NCBI GenBank assembly: GCA_001970955.1
Contig: MPUH01000275.1
Location: 1 to 64,000 of the forward strand
Source: Stentor coeruleus
Taxonomy: Eukaryota > Ciliophora > Heterotrichea > Heterotrichida > Stentoridae
Reading direction: 5' to 3'
DNA length: 64,000 nt
Below are positions 50,607 to 60,887 of the stretch, piece after piece; within the stretch, counting starts at the first letter, position 1, and every line of letters starts with the position of its first letter. Under the pieces are notes generated by a model that was given only the letters and a program-made list of their open reading frames with translations, ran no database searches and had not been told where the DNA came from. The position numbers and the translations under genes were made by a program.

Positions 50607-50961
50607 TTAAGTATATATATATAATGTGAAAAATAAGAGAAGATTTTAAGTTTTGTTGAATTTTGAGAGATGATATGGTGATGGGTTTTTAATTATTTGG
50701 TTTTTATGGTTTATTAAGGTGGTGATTAAAATTAAATTAGCTTGGAATTCTAACATTTAAATAACTTTTTAGATAATTAACGATATTTTTCGGGTTTTGA
50801 TGCATGGACAGTAATAGTATTTTATGAAATTTAGATGATTATTATACTTGAAAATAAGCATTTTCTTACCCAATTAAATTTTCCTTCTCTAATATAAAAT
50901 TCCCAGTATCTAAAAAAAATCTCAATTTACTAACCGCCAACTTCGAAAAAAAAAAAACTTA
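50607..50961. other. Convergent intergenic region with skew switch
   Basis: 355 nt between two gene ends. The plus strand is G/T-rich after the plus-strand gene and turns C/A-rich from about 50850 toward the minus-strand gene. The sense side is thus G-leaning at both 3' ends, opposite to the 5' sides elsewhere in the window. Confidence 0.45.
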
Positions 50962-51804
50962 CTATTTACTATTAATAATATACTCAGGCACAACTCTACA
51001 CTCTAAATTCGCCGAAATATCCACCTTAGGACTTCCAATAGACCTATTTAAAATCTGTGAAGTTCCAAGTGATCTACTAATAATAGGTTTTGACCTATAC
51101 CCAATAACCTCTCCACTTCTCAAAATCGGGACAAGCCTTGGCGTTTGTATATCCGGCCTAATAATATTCCTTCCATTAAATCTTGAAAACTTAGGCATAA
51201 CCATAACCTGTACATCTTCATGTTGTTGCGTAATATTATTAACATTTTGTTCAAAGGTTTCTTCAAGTAAATCTTCATGTGAAACAGATTCTATTTTCCA
51301 AGATACTATTTCAGATGAATAACATCCACGTTTAATTGCTTTAATAAATATTAATAATAATATCACAATAATAATTGTACAAGCAATGACTAAAAGGATT
51401 AAATAAGTTTGTTCACCTGCTGATGACTTTTTTGATTGGATTCCTTGAATTAAAAATAATAACATAACCATTAAAATTGAAGACATTAGTATTAGGAGGA
51501 TTGGGAAAATAAACATTCCTAGACATTCTTTCCAATAGTTTTTACAAGTACATTGTGTTGCTGTGATTATTTTCATTATGAATTTAGATTTACAAACATC
51601 ACATTCTGATGAGTTTAAATCTTTATCTTGGGAAAGTAACCAAATTTTTAAACACTCTTCATGGATGTATTTCATAGATCCTGAACATTTACATGGAGAA
51701 ATTAGTTTGTGTGAGTCGGATTCAGCTTCGAAACAGATTCTACAGAGTGTTTCTGTGATTTGGCATGGCTTTAGGCTTGGTGAGTCGTCTATGTTTGATT
51801 CCAT
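50962..51804 (-). CDS. RING-CH (MARCH-type) membrane ubiquitin ligase
   Basis: 280 residues. The RING-CH domain covers about residues 19-69 in the C4HC3 order (CRICFEAES...CKCSGSMKYIHEECLKIWL...CDVCKSKF). Two membrane helices follow (about 92-120 and 130-155), and a cytosolic tail of 120 residues. This is the layout of MARCH2/3-type E3 ligases, which ubiquitinate membrane proteins in endosomes or the ER. All metal-binding residues are present. The start ATG is 22 residues before the first Cys, as is common. Confidence 0.88.
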   Translation of the reverse strand: MESNIDDSPSLKPCQITETLCRICFEAESDSHKLISPCKCSGSMKYIHEECLKIWLLSQDKDLNSSECDVCKSKFIMKIITATQCTCKNYWKECLGMFIFPILLILMSSILMVMLLFLIQGIQSKKSSAGEQTYLILLVIACTIIIVILLLIFIKAIKRGCYSSEIVSWKIESVSHEDLLEETFEQNVNNITQQHEDVQVMVMPKFSRFNGRNIIRPDIQTPRLVPILRSGEVIGYRSKPIISRSLGTSQILNRSIGSPKVDISANLECRVVPEYIINSK

Positions 51805-51961
51805 TTATAAATTATATTGGAAAAAGTTTTATGTTTTATTGAAAGAGTAGTTTGGGTTATTGGAATAAAGTAAGATTATTGTTATTAATACCCGACGAAT
51901 ATAAAATAATTTACTATAATTTTCATGTAATATATAAATATAAAACTTTTCTAAATATAAT

Positions 51962-54900
51962 CTATAAACTAATGCATTGCCTCTTATAGCATCTAATACA
52001 AACATTATACCTGCAAGCAGCACAACCAAAAAATCCAGCTCCCAAGTAAGATTTCTGACAAGAATCGCATTTTATAGACAAGCACCACTCATAGTATAAT
52101 TCTTGAAATCTCCATTTTAGAATATGCTTGTTTTTGCATGGAATAGGTTTTTCAATATTTAAAAGATATTCAATAACTTGGTTGCATTCTATACAAACAA
52201 AATACATGCATAAAATACAATAAAAACCTTTTGATTCAAATTTTTTATTGCAAAATCGGCATGTTTGAGTATCAAATTCTTTTAAATCAATAATCATACC
52301 TTCATCACGATAATCTACAAGTTCATGACCTAAATAGCATTTGTATTGAGCATGAATACTTGATTTAAAAGATTGTGCACATTGAAAGCACATATCAAAA
52401 TCGCAAAAATAACAATAATAATCATTTACATTTCTAAATTCAGCAAAACAAAGATCGCATATACGTGATTTACTATCTTTTTTAATAATAAGATCATGCC
52501 CATTTAAGCATAAAAATTTCGTAGGTTCTGGAGTTAAATCTCTTTCCTTCTTTTTTCCCATATTTGAAATAACTGTATTAAAATTATCAAGCATAGTCTG
52601 CTTTAAAGATGTGATAGATTTTTTTATTTCCATTATTTCTAAATCAGTATTTTCTTGTTTATTAAGCATTTGAATTTTCATATTTTCAATAGAATCTTTA
52701 ATATTACCCAACTTATCATCTAATTCTTGTTCCACTTCTTTTGTATCTGGAGTATATTCATCACATACTAATACTAAATTATATTTATTTTCAAAATGAA
52801 AGGGTAATAAAAGCAATTCAACTTCTATTATTAATTCGGCAACTTTTTTCATGTTTTCAATCAACTCATTTTCATTTACACCCTCATAAGTTTTTCCTAT
52901 AATTGATATAAGCAAATTAAGCATGATTATAACATTGAATATGGAATTTATAACAATTAAAAAAGTTTCCAAACCATTGCCTCCAGTATTTAAACCTCCA
53001 ACTATATTAAAATATGCTTCTAAAATTAACTCACCAGAACCTATAGATGAGTCATCTTGAAATGTACTTCGAATGAATGCGAATGCTAAAATAGAATAAA
53101 AGACAATAAGGGCAAATGGAATTATATCCTGTAGTACATAATAAAGCATATTAATAAGTGGCCTAGTTCTCTTAAATAAAGTAAATAAAGTAACTCCTCT
53201 TATCCACGACATAATCGATGCTATTATAAGCATATAATATGATCTATATCCTAAATAAATATAAAAAAACACGTTTTTCAAAAAGTCAAAATAGTTTGTC
53301 ACGTCATTAAAATAAATTCGAGGATTTATTAAAAACTGCACAATTTCATAAATACTCAATAAAGAATTTGCTGCTGTCGCAACATACAAATAAGGTAAAT
53401 ATTTATGTAAAGAGTACATAGATAAAAAAAGCAAATATATTATAAAAGTTGCTGAAAAAGAATAGTGAACCCATTTAATTTTGTTCCATTTTTCATTCAA
53501 AATTAACTGAATAAATTTGGTTTTAAATATGTTTTGATTTTTACAACAGATAAGACTTTGTAGGAATTCAATACTTTCTTTTGATCCTGTTTCAAGGCTT
53601 ACTTTAAAAACACTTTTTGAAAAATGCACTCTTGTATTTCCAGTAATAAATGGGTTTAAAAACTTTTCTTGTATTAAATCTTCTGTTGGACTATATATAA
53701 GTTTTGGTAAATGAAGTTTTTCACTACAATATTCTGGAATTGGTGTACTTGCAAAGGTACAAGGAACAAGACAGTTTTCGTAAAGAAGTTCTAAAGATTT
53801 AAAACCTTTATTGTTTATATTAGAAAGATTCATACAAAGTAATCTTAATGATACAATATTTTCTTGTATATTCTCAGCTAATTCTTTTATAATATAATTA
53901 GAAACTTCTTTGTTTTCTGTAAGCAAAGAAATATCTAATGGTGTGCCAACAAAGGAATTAATTATTTTAGATTTTCTTATCCTCATTGCATCTCTTAATG
54001 CAGTTTTATTATTTTCTGCAGCATAAAAATGCAAAGAATTTATTAAATAAGGGAAAATAAGCCATGAATCCTGCTCGCCTTGATTGAAATTTTTTTCCCC
54101 ATTAAAAAATTTTTTAATAGATGGATAACTAACGCTTTCTCCTATAATACGAGGATGAGAATTATTGAAAATATTTTCATATTTGAATAATATATTAGTT
54201 GCAGCATTTAATAAATAGTTATTTTTGGCATCAAGTGCAATAAAATAAAACCTCGTATTTGTGATTTGGAAAAGTTTCTCAACATTAGGAAGAGAATATA
54301 CAAAAAGTTTTTGGTTTTCCATAGATGCTAATAAAAATCTTTCATCGTTGGTAATCACACAGTTCATAATCTGTTTTTCTAAATTCTTTTTTTCATAATA
54401 TTTTAGATTGTTAAACTCAATAATCATACAATAATTTTCATAAAAAGAAACTAGTAAATTAAGCCCTCCATTAAAAACAATGATACATCTAATTGTATGG
54501 AGAAAAGGTTCAGAATAAGAATGTTGTGTCATAGTAGTTAAATCATAAATACAAATATTATTTTCAGAAGTTCCAATTATTAAATAATTTTTAAATGCTT
54601 TCATAACTGTTCCATTGCCCAAATTAATAATCAAACTTTTAGCATAATCTCCATTGCTCTTATAAAATTTTATAGTTGAATTATTATCTGACAAAATCAA
54701 AGTATCAATAGACATATAAAAATGGTATATAATTGCAACAAATTTTCCTGAATCACATAGTATTTCATTAATAACTTCATAGCTTTCAGTATTGTAAATA
54801 ACCATACAATCTTCACTTATTAAATACAAATAATTTTCAAAATCTTGCTGAACTGCACAAGATAAAAGTAATCCTTTTGTAAATATAAAACTACTTTTTT

Positions 54901-56146
54901 CTTTACATGAATTTATATCGTAAACTAAAACTTTAGGGTTTCTTTTTCGTATTAAAAGAATTTCTTCTTTTTTGTTTACTATTAAGAGTTTGTTTTCAAA
55001 TGAACTATCGTATTTTCCAACGATTTTATATCGGAATAAATTGCAGTCAAATTTGTAAAGAATAGGCCTTTTCTTTTCGAAAGCATAAGCTATGCCTTTG
55101 ACAGTATCAACATCAAAGCGGAAAATCTGAGAATAAAGTTTTGTTTCATCCATGTATGAATTAAAAAAGCATGGTAATATTGATTCACTATAAGTATCCC
55201 AAACACAAATTGAGTTTTCTTGACTTATTCCAATGATATTGTCTGATAAATTTGTGAGTTTTATCGAGCAAATCATGCTTTCATCCGGAAACTTTAGTAC
55301 TTTAATATCTTTCCAATTTTTCATGCTTATAATAGTAAGTTTTCTTTCACATGCAAAAGCACAAAAATCATCATTATGAGCAAAAACAATATCAGAATAT
55401 AATGTTTTATCAGCTCTAGAAGCTGCAGCATAAGACAGAGGTAGTTTTCTATTATATATAGGATACTTGAATTTAATCATATCATAAATTTGTAATCTTC
55501 TTCTTCCAATACCTGCTAAATATTTTCCTGAATTGTTTATAGCAAGCTTATAAATATGTTCTATCCTGCCAATATAATTAGTAGTATTTGTAACTGTATT
55601 ATATTGTTTAACAAAAAAACTCCTTATCCCTTGAGAATACAAAATCTCCCCAGATACACAAAATGCAACACGACCTTTAAAAACTTGAAATTTAGAGCAT
55701 CCTGATTCTTCATTAAATGGTAAATCTAAGCTAAAAATATATCCGGTATGAGTTGCACAATAAACTTTAGACTCATCTTGATTGATTTTCAGTTGAAAGC
55801 ATGAACCACATGTTGATTTATATGAATAAAGTTTTTGAAAATTTTCTAAGCTGAAAAATTGTATGTCATTACTTGTTGAATTTGATAAAATTATAACTGA
55901 ATGCTTTTGAGAAATAACTATTCCAGAAAATCCATGGTCTATAGGGTTTGATTGACATTCATAAGTATTTATTATTGATTTTTTAGCCAAGCGAAGTTTT
56001 TTTTTGAGTTCTAAAATCTCAGATGTTTCTTTTACTGTTTGAATTCTTATTAGGTTGCTTGGATTAGAAGGAGTATCTAATGGAGTTATTTCTTCAACTA
56101 GTTTCTCATTAGCAAATTCTACTGGAATCACAGATTTCCCTGACAT
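51962..56146 (-). CDS. WD40 propeller-TRP-type channel-zinc finger protein
   Basis: 1394 residues in one exon. Residues about 50-640 form WD40-like repeats, likely two propellers. About 690-760 is a helical, ankyrin-like region (NNKTALRDAMRIRKSKIINS, GTPLDISLLTENKEVSNYI). About 890-1125 holds six membrane helices and a pore loop of TRP/polycystin type (YVLQDIIPFALIVFYSILAF; GGLNTGGNGLETFLIVINSI; FNVIIMLNLLISIIGKTY). A coiled coil follows. The last 160 residues are Cys/His-rich with repeated DC1/C1-like clusters (LNGHDL, CDLC, YYCYFCDFDMCFQC; LGHELV, CRFCNKKF, FYCILCMYFVCIEC). A non-selective cation channel with an internal sensor is inferred. Ligand and gating are unknown. Confidence 0.8.
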   Translation of the reverse strand: MSGKSVIPVEFANEKLVEEITPLDTPSNPSNLIRIQTVKETSEILELKKKLRLAKKSIINTYECQSNPIDHGFSGIVISQKHSVIILSNSTSNDIQFFSLENFQKLYSYKSTCGSCFQLKINQDESKVYCATHTGYIFSLDLPFNEESGCSKFQVFKGRVAFCVSGEILYSQGIRSFFVKQYNTVTNTTNYIGRIEHIYKLAINNSGKYLAGIGRRRLQIYDMIKFKYPIYNRKLPLSYAAASRADKTLYSDIVFAHNDDFCAFACERKLTIISMKNWKDIKVLKFPDESMICSIKLTNLSDNIIGISQENSICVWDTYSESILPCFFNSYMDETKLYSQIFRFDVDTVKGIAYAFEKKRPILYKFDCNLFRYKIVGKYDSSFENKLLIVNKKEEILLIRKRNPKVLVYDINSCKEKSSFIFTKGLLLSCAVQQDFENYLYLISEDCMVIYNTESYEVINEILCDSGKFVAIIYHFYMSIDTLILSDNNSTIKFYKSNGDYAKSLIINLGNGTVMKAFKNYLIIGTSENNICIYDLTTMTQHSYSEPFLHTIRCIIVFNGGLNLLVSFYENYCMIIEFNNLKYYEKKNLEKQIMNCVITNDERFLLASMENQKLFVYSLPNVEKLFQITNTRFYFIALDAKNNYLLNAATNILFKYENIFNNSHPRIIGESVSYPSIKKFFNGEKNFNQGEQDSWLIFPYLINSLHFYAAENNKTALRDAMRIRKSKIINSFVGTPLDISLLTENKEVSNYIIKELAENIQENIVSLRLLCMNLSNINNKGFKSLELLYENCLVPCTFASTPIPEYCSEKLHLPKLIYSPTEDLIQEKFLNPFITGNTRVHFSKSVFKVSLETGSKESIEFLQSLICCKNQNIFKTKFIQLILNEKWNKIKWVHYSFSATFIIYLLFLSMYSLHKYLPYLYVATAANSLLSIYEIVQFLINPRIYFNDVTNYFDFLKNVFFYIYLGYRSYYMLIIASIMSWIRGVTLFTLFKRTRPLINMLYYVLQDIIPFALIVFYSILAFAFIRSTFQDDSSIGSGELILEAYFNIVGGLNTGGNGLETFLIVINSIFNVIIMLNLLISIIGKTYEGVNENELIENMKKVAELIIEVELLLLPFHFENKYNLVLVCDEYTPDTKEVEQELDDKLGNIKDSIENMKIQMLNKQENTDLEIMEIKKSITSLKQTMLDNFNTVISNMGKKKERDLTPEPTKFLCLNGHDLIIKKDSKSRICDLCFAEFRNVNDYYCYFCDFDMCFQCAQSFKSSIHAQYKCYLGHELVDYRDEGMIIDLKEFDTQTCRFCNKKFESKGFYCILCMYFVCIECNQVIEYLLNIEKPIPCKNKHILKWRFQELYYEWCLSIKCDSCQKSYLGAGFFGCAACRYNVCIRCYKRQCISL

Positions 56147-57022
56147 TTAAATTATAATTGGCATTTGGGTAATGTTTTTTATTAAGAAAAGTTTATTATT
56201 AGGAAATTGGTGATTTTAACTTATTTGGTAAGAAATTTGATATTTATTAGTTAATATTTCTTTATTGTAAAGAAGATAAATATGATATTTGCATTTTGGA
56301 TAACAATTCATCTTTTATCTTGTAAAATTTTGTGCTGTTGATTTAGATACCTAAATTTCTCTTAATGCTATAATCTTCTACTTTTCTGTATAAATCTGAT
56401 AAACTTTTACCTTCAGCTCAAAAATCAGCTTTTAGAATTATTATATATTATTAAGTATCCAAATTACAGGACTTAGTTTTACATAATACATAAATATGCC
56501 CAACTTTGACTGTATAATAATATACTAATAAATATTTCTGTAATTATAATTCATTAGTATTCATACTTAAATATTAAATTCCTCAGTATTTTTATTTTGT
56601 ATTTATCTGCATTATAAATACTAAATCAATTATTTCAGATTTCAAAGATCTTAAGTCCATAAATGCGAATTTTATCAAAATCATAATTCAAATATTTTTT
56701 TTAACTTTGAAATGTTTTATCTCCTATCAAAACTATCACTTATCTTAAATAACCCTAAGAATATTTTCCTTCTAAGCTAACACTCTGATAAACTATTCTT
56801 CCCTACGTCATATAAAATCCCCAAAAATCTAGAATACTAAATTTTCTCCACCATATTATTCAATAAATAAACTCACTAAAGCAATTATTCATCAAATATA
56901 TCTTAATCCAAAAAACCATGAAATCTAAAAAACAACTCCAAATCTAAACCCACCATAACTTCTTCAAAAAAAAAAAAATGATTATATTCAAAAGCTAAAT
57001 ATATTTAAAAACTTATAATTAA
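56147..57022. promoter_or_regulatory. Divergent intergenic region
   Basis: 876 nt between the start of the channel gene (minus) and the start of the SHIPPO/IQ gene (plus). The left half leans to G/T and the right half (from about 56700) is C/A-rich with almost no G. No open frame, repeat array or RNA-like structure seen. Confidence 0.45.
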
Positions 57023-58462
57023 ATGAATTCAACGCATTTTTCTTTAGACTCCTCGCATCTAAGAAAACTTATATCAGTACAAGTTGCCTCTCAACCATCT
57101 CAAAAAAATAATATAGTAGCTCCTTTGAAATTCATTTATGTCAATAAAGGTCCAAGAAGTTTACAAACAAGTCCTCCAAATCTTAGGTCACCTTTTACTT
57201 CAGGTTCAACATCTCCAAATATAGGACCAGGTAAATATCATCCTAATATCAATGACCATTCCCCATCATTTGAATTTTCTAGATGTAAAAGGTTTGGAAG
57301 TGGGGACTTCTTTGAGAATTTGTTTCTGCATAAAGAGATAACTGAAAAAGACAAGAAAAAAATTAAAGAACGTATAGTAAAAAACAAAGAAGAAGCTTTA
57401 AAGTCTAGAGAAGAAAGGATAAAACTTGTTCAAGCAAGAGCGACAATGTATGAAATAAGAGGTGAAGTTACAAGGAATACAAAAAAACATTTGGAACAAG
57501 AAAAAAAAGCTAAAATTTCTTCTCATTTGAAGGACAAATTTAGAAAGTATAGGTATAGAATGCGTTTACCAGTAAATTATATACAGGAACTTGCAGTGAT
57601 TAAAAAAACTTGGATAACTTTAATTAGTGCAATATCTTTTGGAACATGTTGTAGATTGCGAGTTACTATGAAAAAAATTTCTAAGAAAAATGTTAGGAAA
57701 TTTCTGACATGGTTTGTAATAATATCAAAGTGTATTGGGAAATTCATAAGGCTTAACCGGAATTTGAAATACGCAAAAAGTATGAGGGTAACTTTTATAT
57801 AGGTTATTCGTATAAATTTACTTAAACCGATTAAGTTTTGGTTGAAATCACAGAAAAAATATTATAGTAGAATTATCGCTGGACTAATTGAACAAAGTTT
57901 AACAAAATGTATATTTGATAAATTGATTAGTCAATGGAAAAGTAAAATAGTTACTATTCAAAGGAATTTCCGTATCGCTATTTTTTTTAAGATTTCTTTA
58001 TACGAGTCGCTTATTAATAAGTGGAATAAAGCTGAATTAGAAGTTTTTAAAAAAGCATCAACTAAGCGTTTTAGAAGAAGAAGAGCTATTTCTATTTCTA
58101 ATATAAAACAAGAACGAAGTATTGAAGGCTGTTCATCGATTCCAACTGATATTAAATTGTATTATATGAAAAAATATATAAAAACTCGAATGAAAAATTT
58201 TACAAGTGAGTATAAAGCTTATAAAATACAACTTAAAAGGATATATGAACAAAATATGAAAAATAAGTATATTCTTGGGAAGGATAATGTTCTTGAATAT
58301 CCTGAAAAACCTAAGAGACCTAAAATTTTTAAGGAAATGACCTTGGAAAGATATGGAGAACTGATTTTTATGGCTTTAAATGAACAGAGTCGTTGGCAAG
58401 AAATACTCAGTTCTCAAGATAATTTGCATATGAAAAGTTACAAGCAGAGAATTAAGTATTAA
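57023..58462 (+). CDS. SHIPPO/IQ-motif protein, probably ciliary or cytoskeletal
   Basis: Two exons (57023-57787, 57803-58462) give 474 residues. Residues 68-95 include a SHIPPO/STPGR-like repeat (IGPGKYHPNINDHSPSFEFS), found in axonemal proteins. A long Lys/Arg/Glu-rich helical region follows (about 105-180). After the intron come IQ-like motifs (VTIQRNFRIAIFFK, about 302-315). The protein is very basic. SHIPPO repeats with IQ motifs suggest a microtubule-associated protein of cilia or the cortical fibres, possibly binding calmodulin or centrin. The exact identity is unknown. Confidence 0.68.
57788..57802 (+). other. 15-nt intron in the SHIPPO/IQ gene
   Basis: Sequence GTAACTTTTATATAG, with GT, TAG and A at position 10. 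Removal joins KSMR to VIRINLLK without changing frame. Confidence 0.92.
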
Positions 58463-58627
58463 AATATGAAGCTTATATTAAATAATATTTATTATAAAAG
58501 ATAGTAAAAAATACTAATTAAAACACAACTAAATTTTCTCCCATTTCTGTATATTTCCTAAACCACACATCCACACAAAAACTAATAAAAATTTCCATAT
58601 TTACAATACATAAAATTCATAAAAAAT

Positions 58628-60406
58628 CTAATTCATCAATCCAGCTTTGCATTTAGCCTCATACAAACTTTTAACATTGGCACTCTTAGCAATTTTCTGT
58701 ATCTCTAACACCATTTGTTTAGCATCCATTTCCTGAATCCTATTTTCATTAATTTCTCTAGTCTTCTGCAAATAAACCATTTTCGCTTCAGCACTTTTCC
58801 TCAATTTATTTTTATCCTCCTGACTAACACTAATCGGTTCAAATTTCTTAGCACTTAATCTATTATTATCATCCATATACATAGCACAATCTACCCTAGG
58901 GGTAAAATTAACAAATGTATCTTTATAAGGAGGTGATGAACTATATCGAGTATTATGTTTTAACATAAATTCTTGAGTTGCTGAACTTAATATAGGTAAT
59001 CTTGATTGTTGATAAATATGATATTCAGTAGAAGGTTGAGATATATTCATATGTTTTTCTAAACTTTCTCCTAATTTTTCTCTATTAACAGTTAAGATAT
59101 TTGGTTGGATAACTTTAGAAAATTCACTAAAAGTAACGAAACCATTTCCATTCTCATCAAGAAACCTCATAATTTTTAACGTATCATCACTTGAATGAGG
59201 GATTTGAGCTAGATTTAATCCTTGCTCTATATCTTCAATTGTCAAATACCCATCCGCATCTTTGTCAAAACACTTAAAAACCCCTAAACTTTGATTTGGC
59301 CCTTGGGTAAACATTTTGTTTTCAATATCTAATAAAAGTTTTTTTATACGATTTGTATCTTGTGATTCAATTTTCCCTGTATCTCTTAATGGAGGTATCG
59401 CTCTTTTTTTATGATGTAAATGATTAGCTGCAAGTATATCATCCATAAATATATATTTTACTACTTCTGATATACTTGTAGCTTGATCTTTGTTATAATC
59501 ATAAGAAGCTAAAAACCCATCCATTTCTTTTCTTGAAACTTTTTGGGTTTTTATTTCATTAAGTTTGTTTATGACAAAACTTTCTAATTGGGATAAAGAA
59601 ATATGGTCATTTGCTGGTAAGGATTTCAACTCGGTTATAAGTGCTTCTGGGGTTTTATATGTATTTTTTAAAAACTGTCTAACTTTTCTTGCATTGTTAT
59701 ATATATTTTCTAATTGATTTAATGGAGCTGTTCGTTTATCTATCAAAGAAACAATATTTTCTTGTTTTTCTACTATATCAATTTGTGGTAATTTAAAATT
59801 TTTAGGGTATATTTTATTAACCACTTCTTTATAGTTTATCCCTTTACTATCCCCTCCTAATTCATTATAAAGTGCTTGAGAATTTGATAATATCTCATAT
59901 GGTGAATTAATATCTTCTAAAACTTTTTTAAACTCTTGAAAGCTCAGTATTCCACTTTTGCTTTTATCCGCTTTAATAAACTGGGATTTCAAACTTATTG
60001 ATTGGTTTTTAACAAATTCTTCTAGTTCTTGTTGCAATGTATTATTTGTTGGTATTTGAAAATCTTGTTGTGACCTTAACATCTGAACTTTAGCTTTAAC
60101 ATTAGCGAAATCTGGTGGGTTTTCTTTCATTCTTCTATTAGGGTCTAAGTTAATTGTATCTTTTTCATTTGTGAGCTTTTTAAGCTTTTTATTCCAAGTT
60201 TTATACTTTTGAATTGACAAGTCTCTTGGATCTTCATTGATTTGTTTAATAAAAGATGTTGAAGTCTGAACAAAGCTTCGTTCCTGTATTGATATCCTAA
60301 CACTTAAAGGTGATGATGATATTGTCCGTACATCAGCGTTGCTTTTTCCAGTTTGATGCAGTCTAGGTTTTCTATAACACATAACTGATAATAAATGGAT
60401 TATCAA
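58628..60406 (-). CDS. Multi-EF-hand protein
   Basis: 592 residues. EF-hand-like loops are seen near residues 145-160 (DKSKSGILSFQEF), 300-315 (DYNKDQATSISEV), 380-392 (DKDADGYLTIEDI) and 418-430 (DENGNGFVTFSEF). The last two are canonical and should bind calcium. The remaining sequence is helical and hydrophilic, with a Ser/Pro-rich part around 450-510. No membrane segments. Such long EF-hand proteins are common in ciliate cilia and cortex. A second Met (residue 9) is a possible start, since the first eight residues are hydrophobic and atypical. Function: calcium sensor or scaffold, partner unknown. Confidence 0.8.
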   Translation of the reverse strand: MIIHLLSVMCYRKPRLHQTGKSNADVRTISSSPLSVRISIQERSFVQTSTSFIKQINEDPRDLSIQKYKTWNKKLKKLTNEKDTINLDPNRRMKENPPDFANVKAKVQMLRSQQDFQIPTNNTLQQELEEFVKNQSISLKSQFIKADKSKSGILSFQEFKKVLEDINSPYEILSNSQALYNELGGDSKGINYKEVVNKIYPKNFKLPQIDIVEKQENIVSLIDKRTAPLNQLENIYNNARKVRQFLKNTYKTPEALITELKSLPANDHISLSQLESFVINKLNEIKTQKVSRKEMDGFLASYDYNKDQATSISEVVKYIFMDDILAANHLHHKKRAIPPLRDTGKIESQDTNRIKKLLLDIENKMFTQGPNQSLGVFKCFDKDADGYLTIEDIEQGLNLAQIPHSSDDTLKIMRFLDENGNGFVTFSEFSKVIQPNILTVNREKLGESLEKHMNISQPSTEYHIYQQSRLPILSSATQEFMLKHNTRYSSSPPYKDTFVNFTPRVDCAMYMDDNNRLSAKKFEPISVSQEDKNKLRKSAEAKMVYLQKTREINENRIQEMDAKQMVLEIQKIAKSANVKSLYEAKCKAGLMN

Positions 60407-60881
60407 CCATTAGAAATCCTTATAAACATATTCAAGTATTCTAGTCTTCAGGAAATTTACGGATAAATAGTCAAAGATAATAAACTCTGGCAACAAGAGA
60501 TTGACTTAAAATATCTAACCCAATATATTGTAAAAAGGGAATGTAATTTATTCTTACTACGATCAATATATAAGAAACAAGATAAAAGGGTCTTAAAGGA
60601 TTTGAGGGTTAAAAAATCTAATAAATTAGAGTTTATTGGGTTTATTACAAGTGGAAGGAAAATAGTTTCCTAATGTGAGTTTTCGTTTTTGGGAACAAGT
60701 TGAGTATTGTGAGTTTGAGCCTTTAAAAACAAACTATTTGGTATCAATAGTATTAATTAAGTATAAGATAACTTTGCCTAATTGTTTTATAAGGAAATAT
60801 GTTTATGTTAAATTTAGGGAGGATAGGCATGAAGGTATGTTATCACTTGATTTTTCTTTGAAGCTAGAAACTATTTTCTAA
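60395..60881 (+). pseudogene. F-box-like gene relic
   Basis: The ATG at 60395 begins YQPLEILINIFKYSSLQEIY, which matches the first half of an F-box (L-x-x-E-I-L-x-x-I-F-x-Y-L-S-L-x-x-I). It is followed by a TAA (60464), and the frame continues with KDNKLWQQEIDLKYL as in the second F-box helix, then about 50 more codons to TAA at 60671. From 60675 another frame carries a plausible C-terminal part (FRFWEQVEYCEFEPLKTNYL ... LDFSLKLETIF) to TAA at 60879. No local-type intron removes the first stop or joins the frames. Likely a recently disabled gene, or one carrying two sequence errors. The next gene starts 6 nt later. Confidence 0.5.
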
Positions 60882-60887
60882 TTATAA

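Noticed and set aside
60653-60667. 15-nt intron candidate GTGGAAGGAAAATAG in the F-box relic
   Set aside because: It fits the local pattern (A at position 10, TAG end), but removing it leaves the frame unchanged and the next TAA in place.
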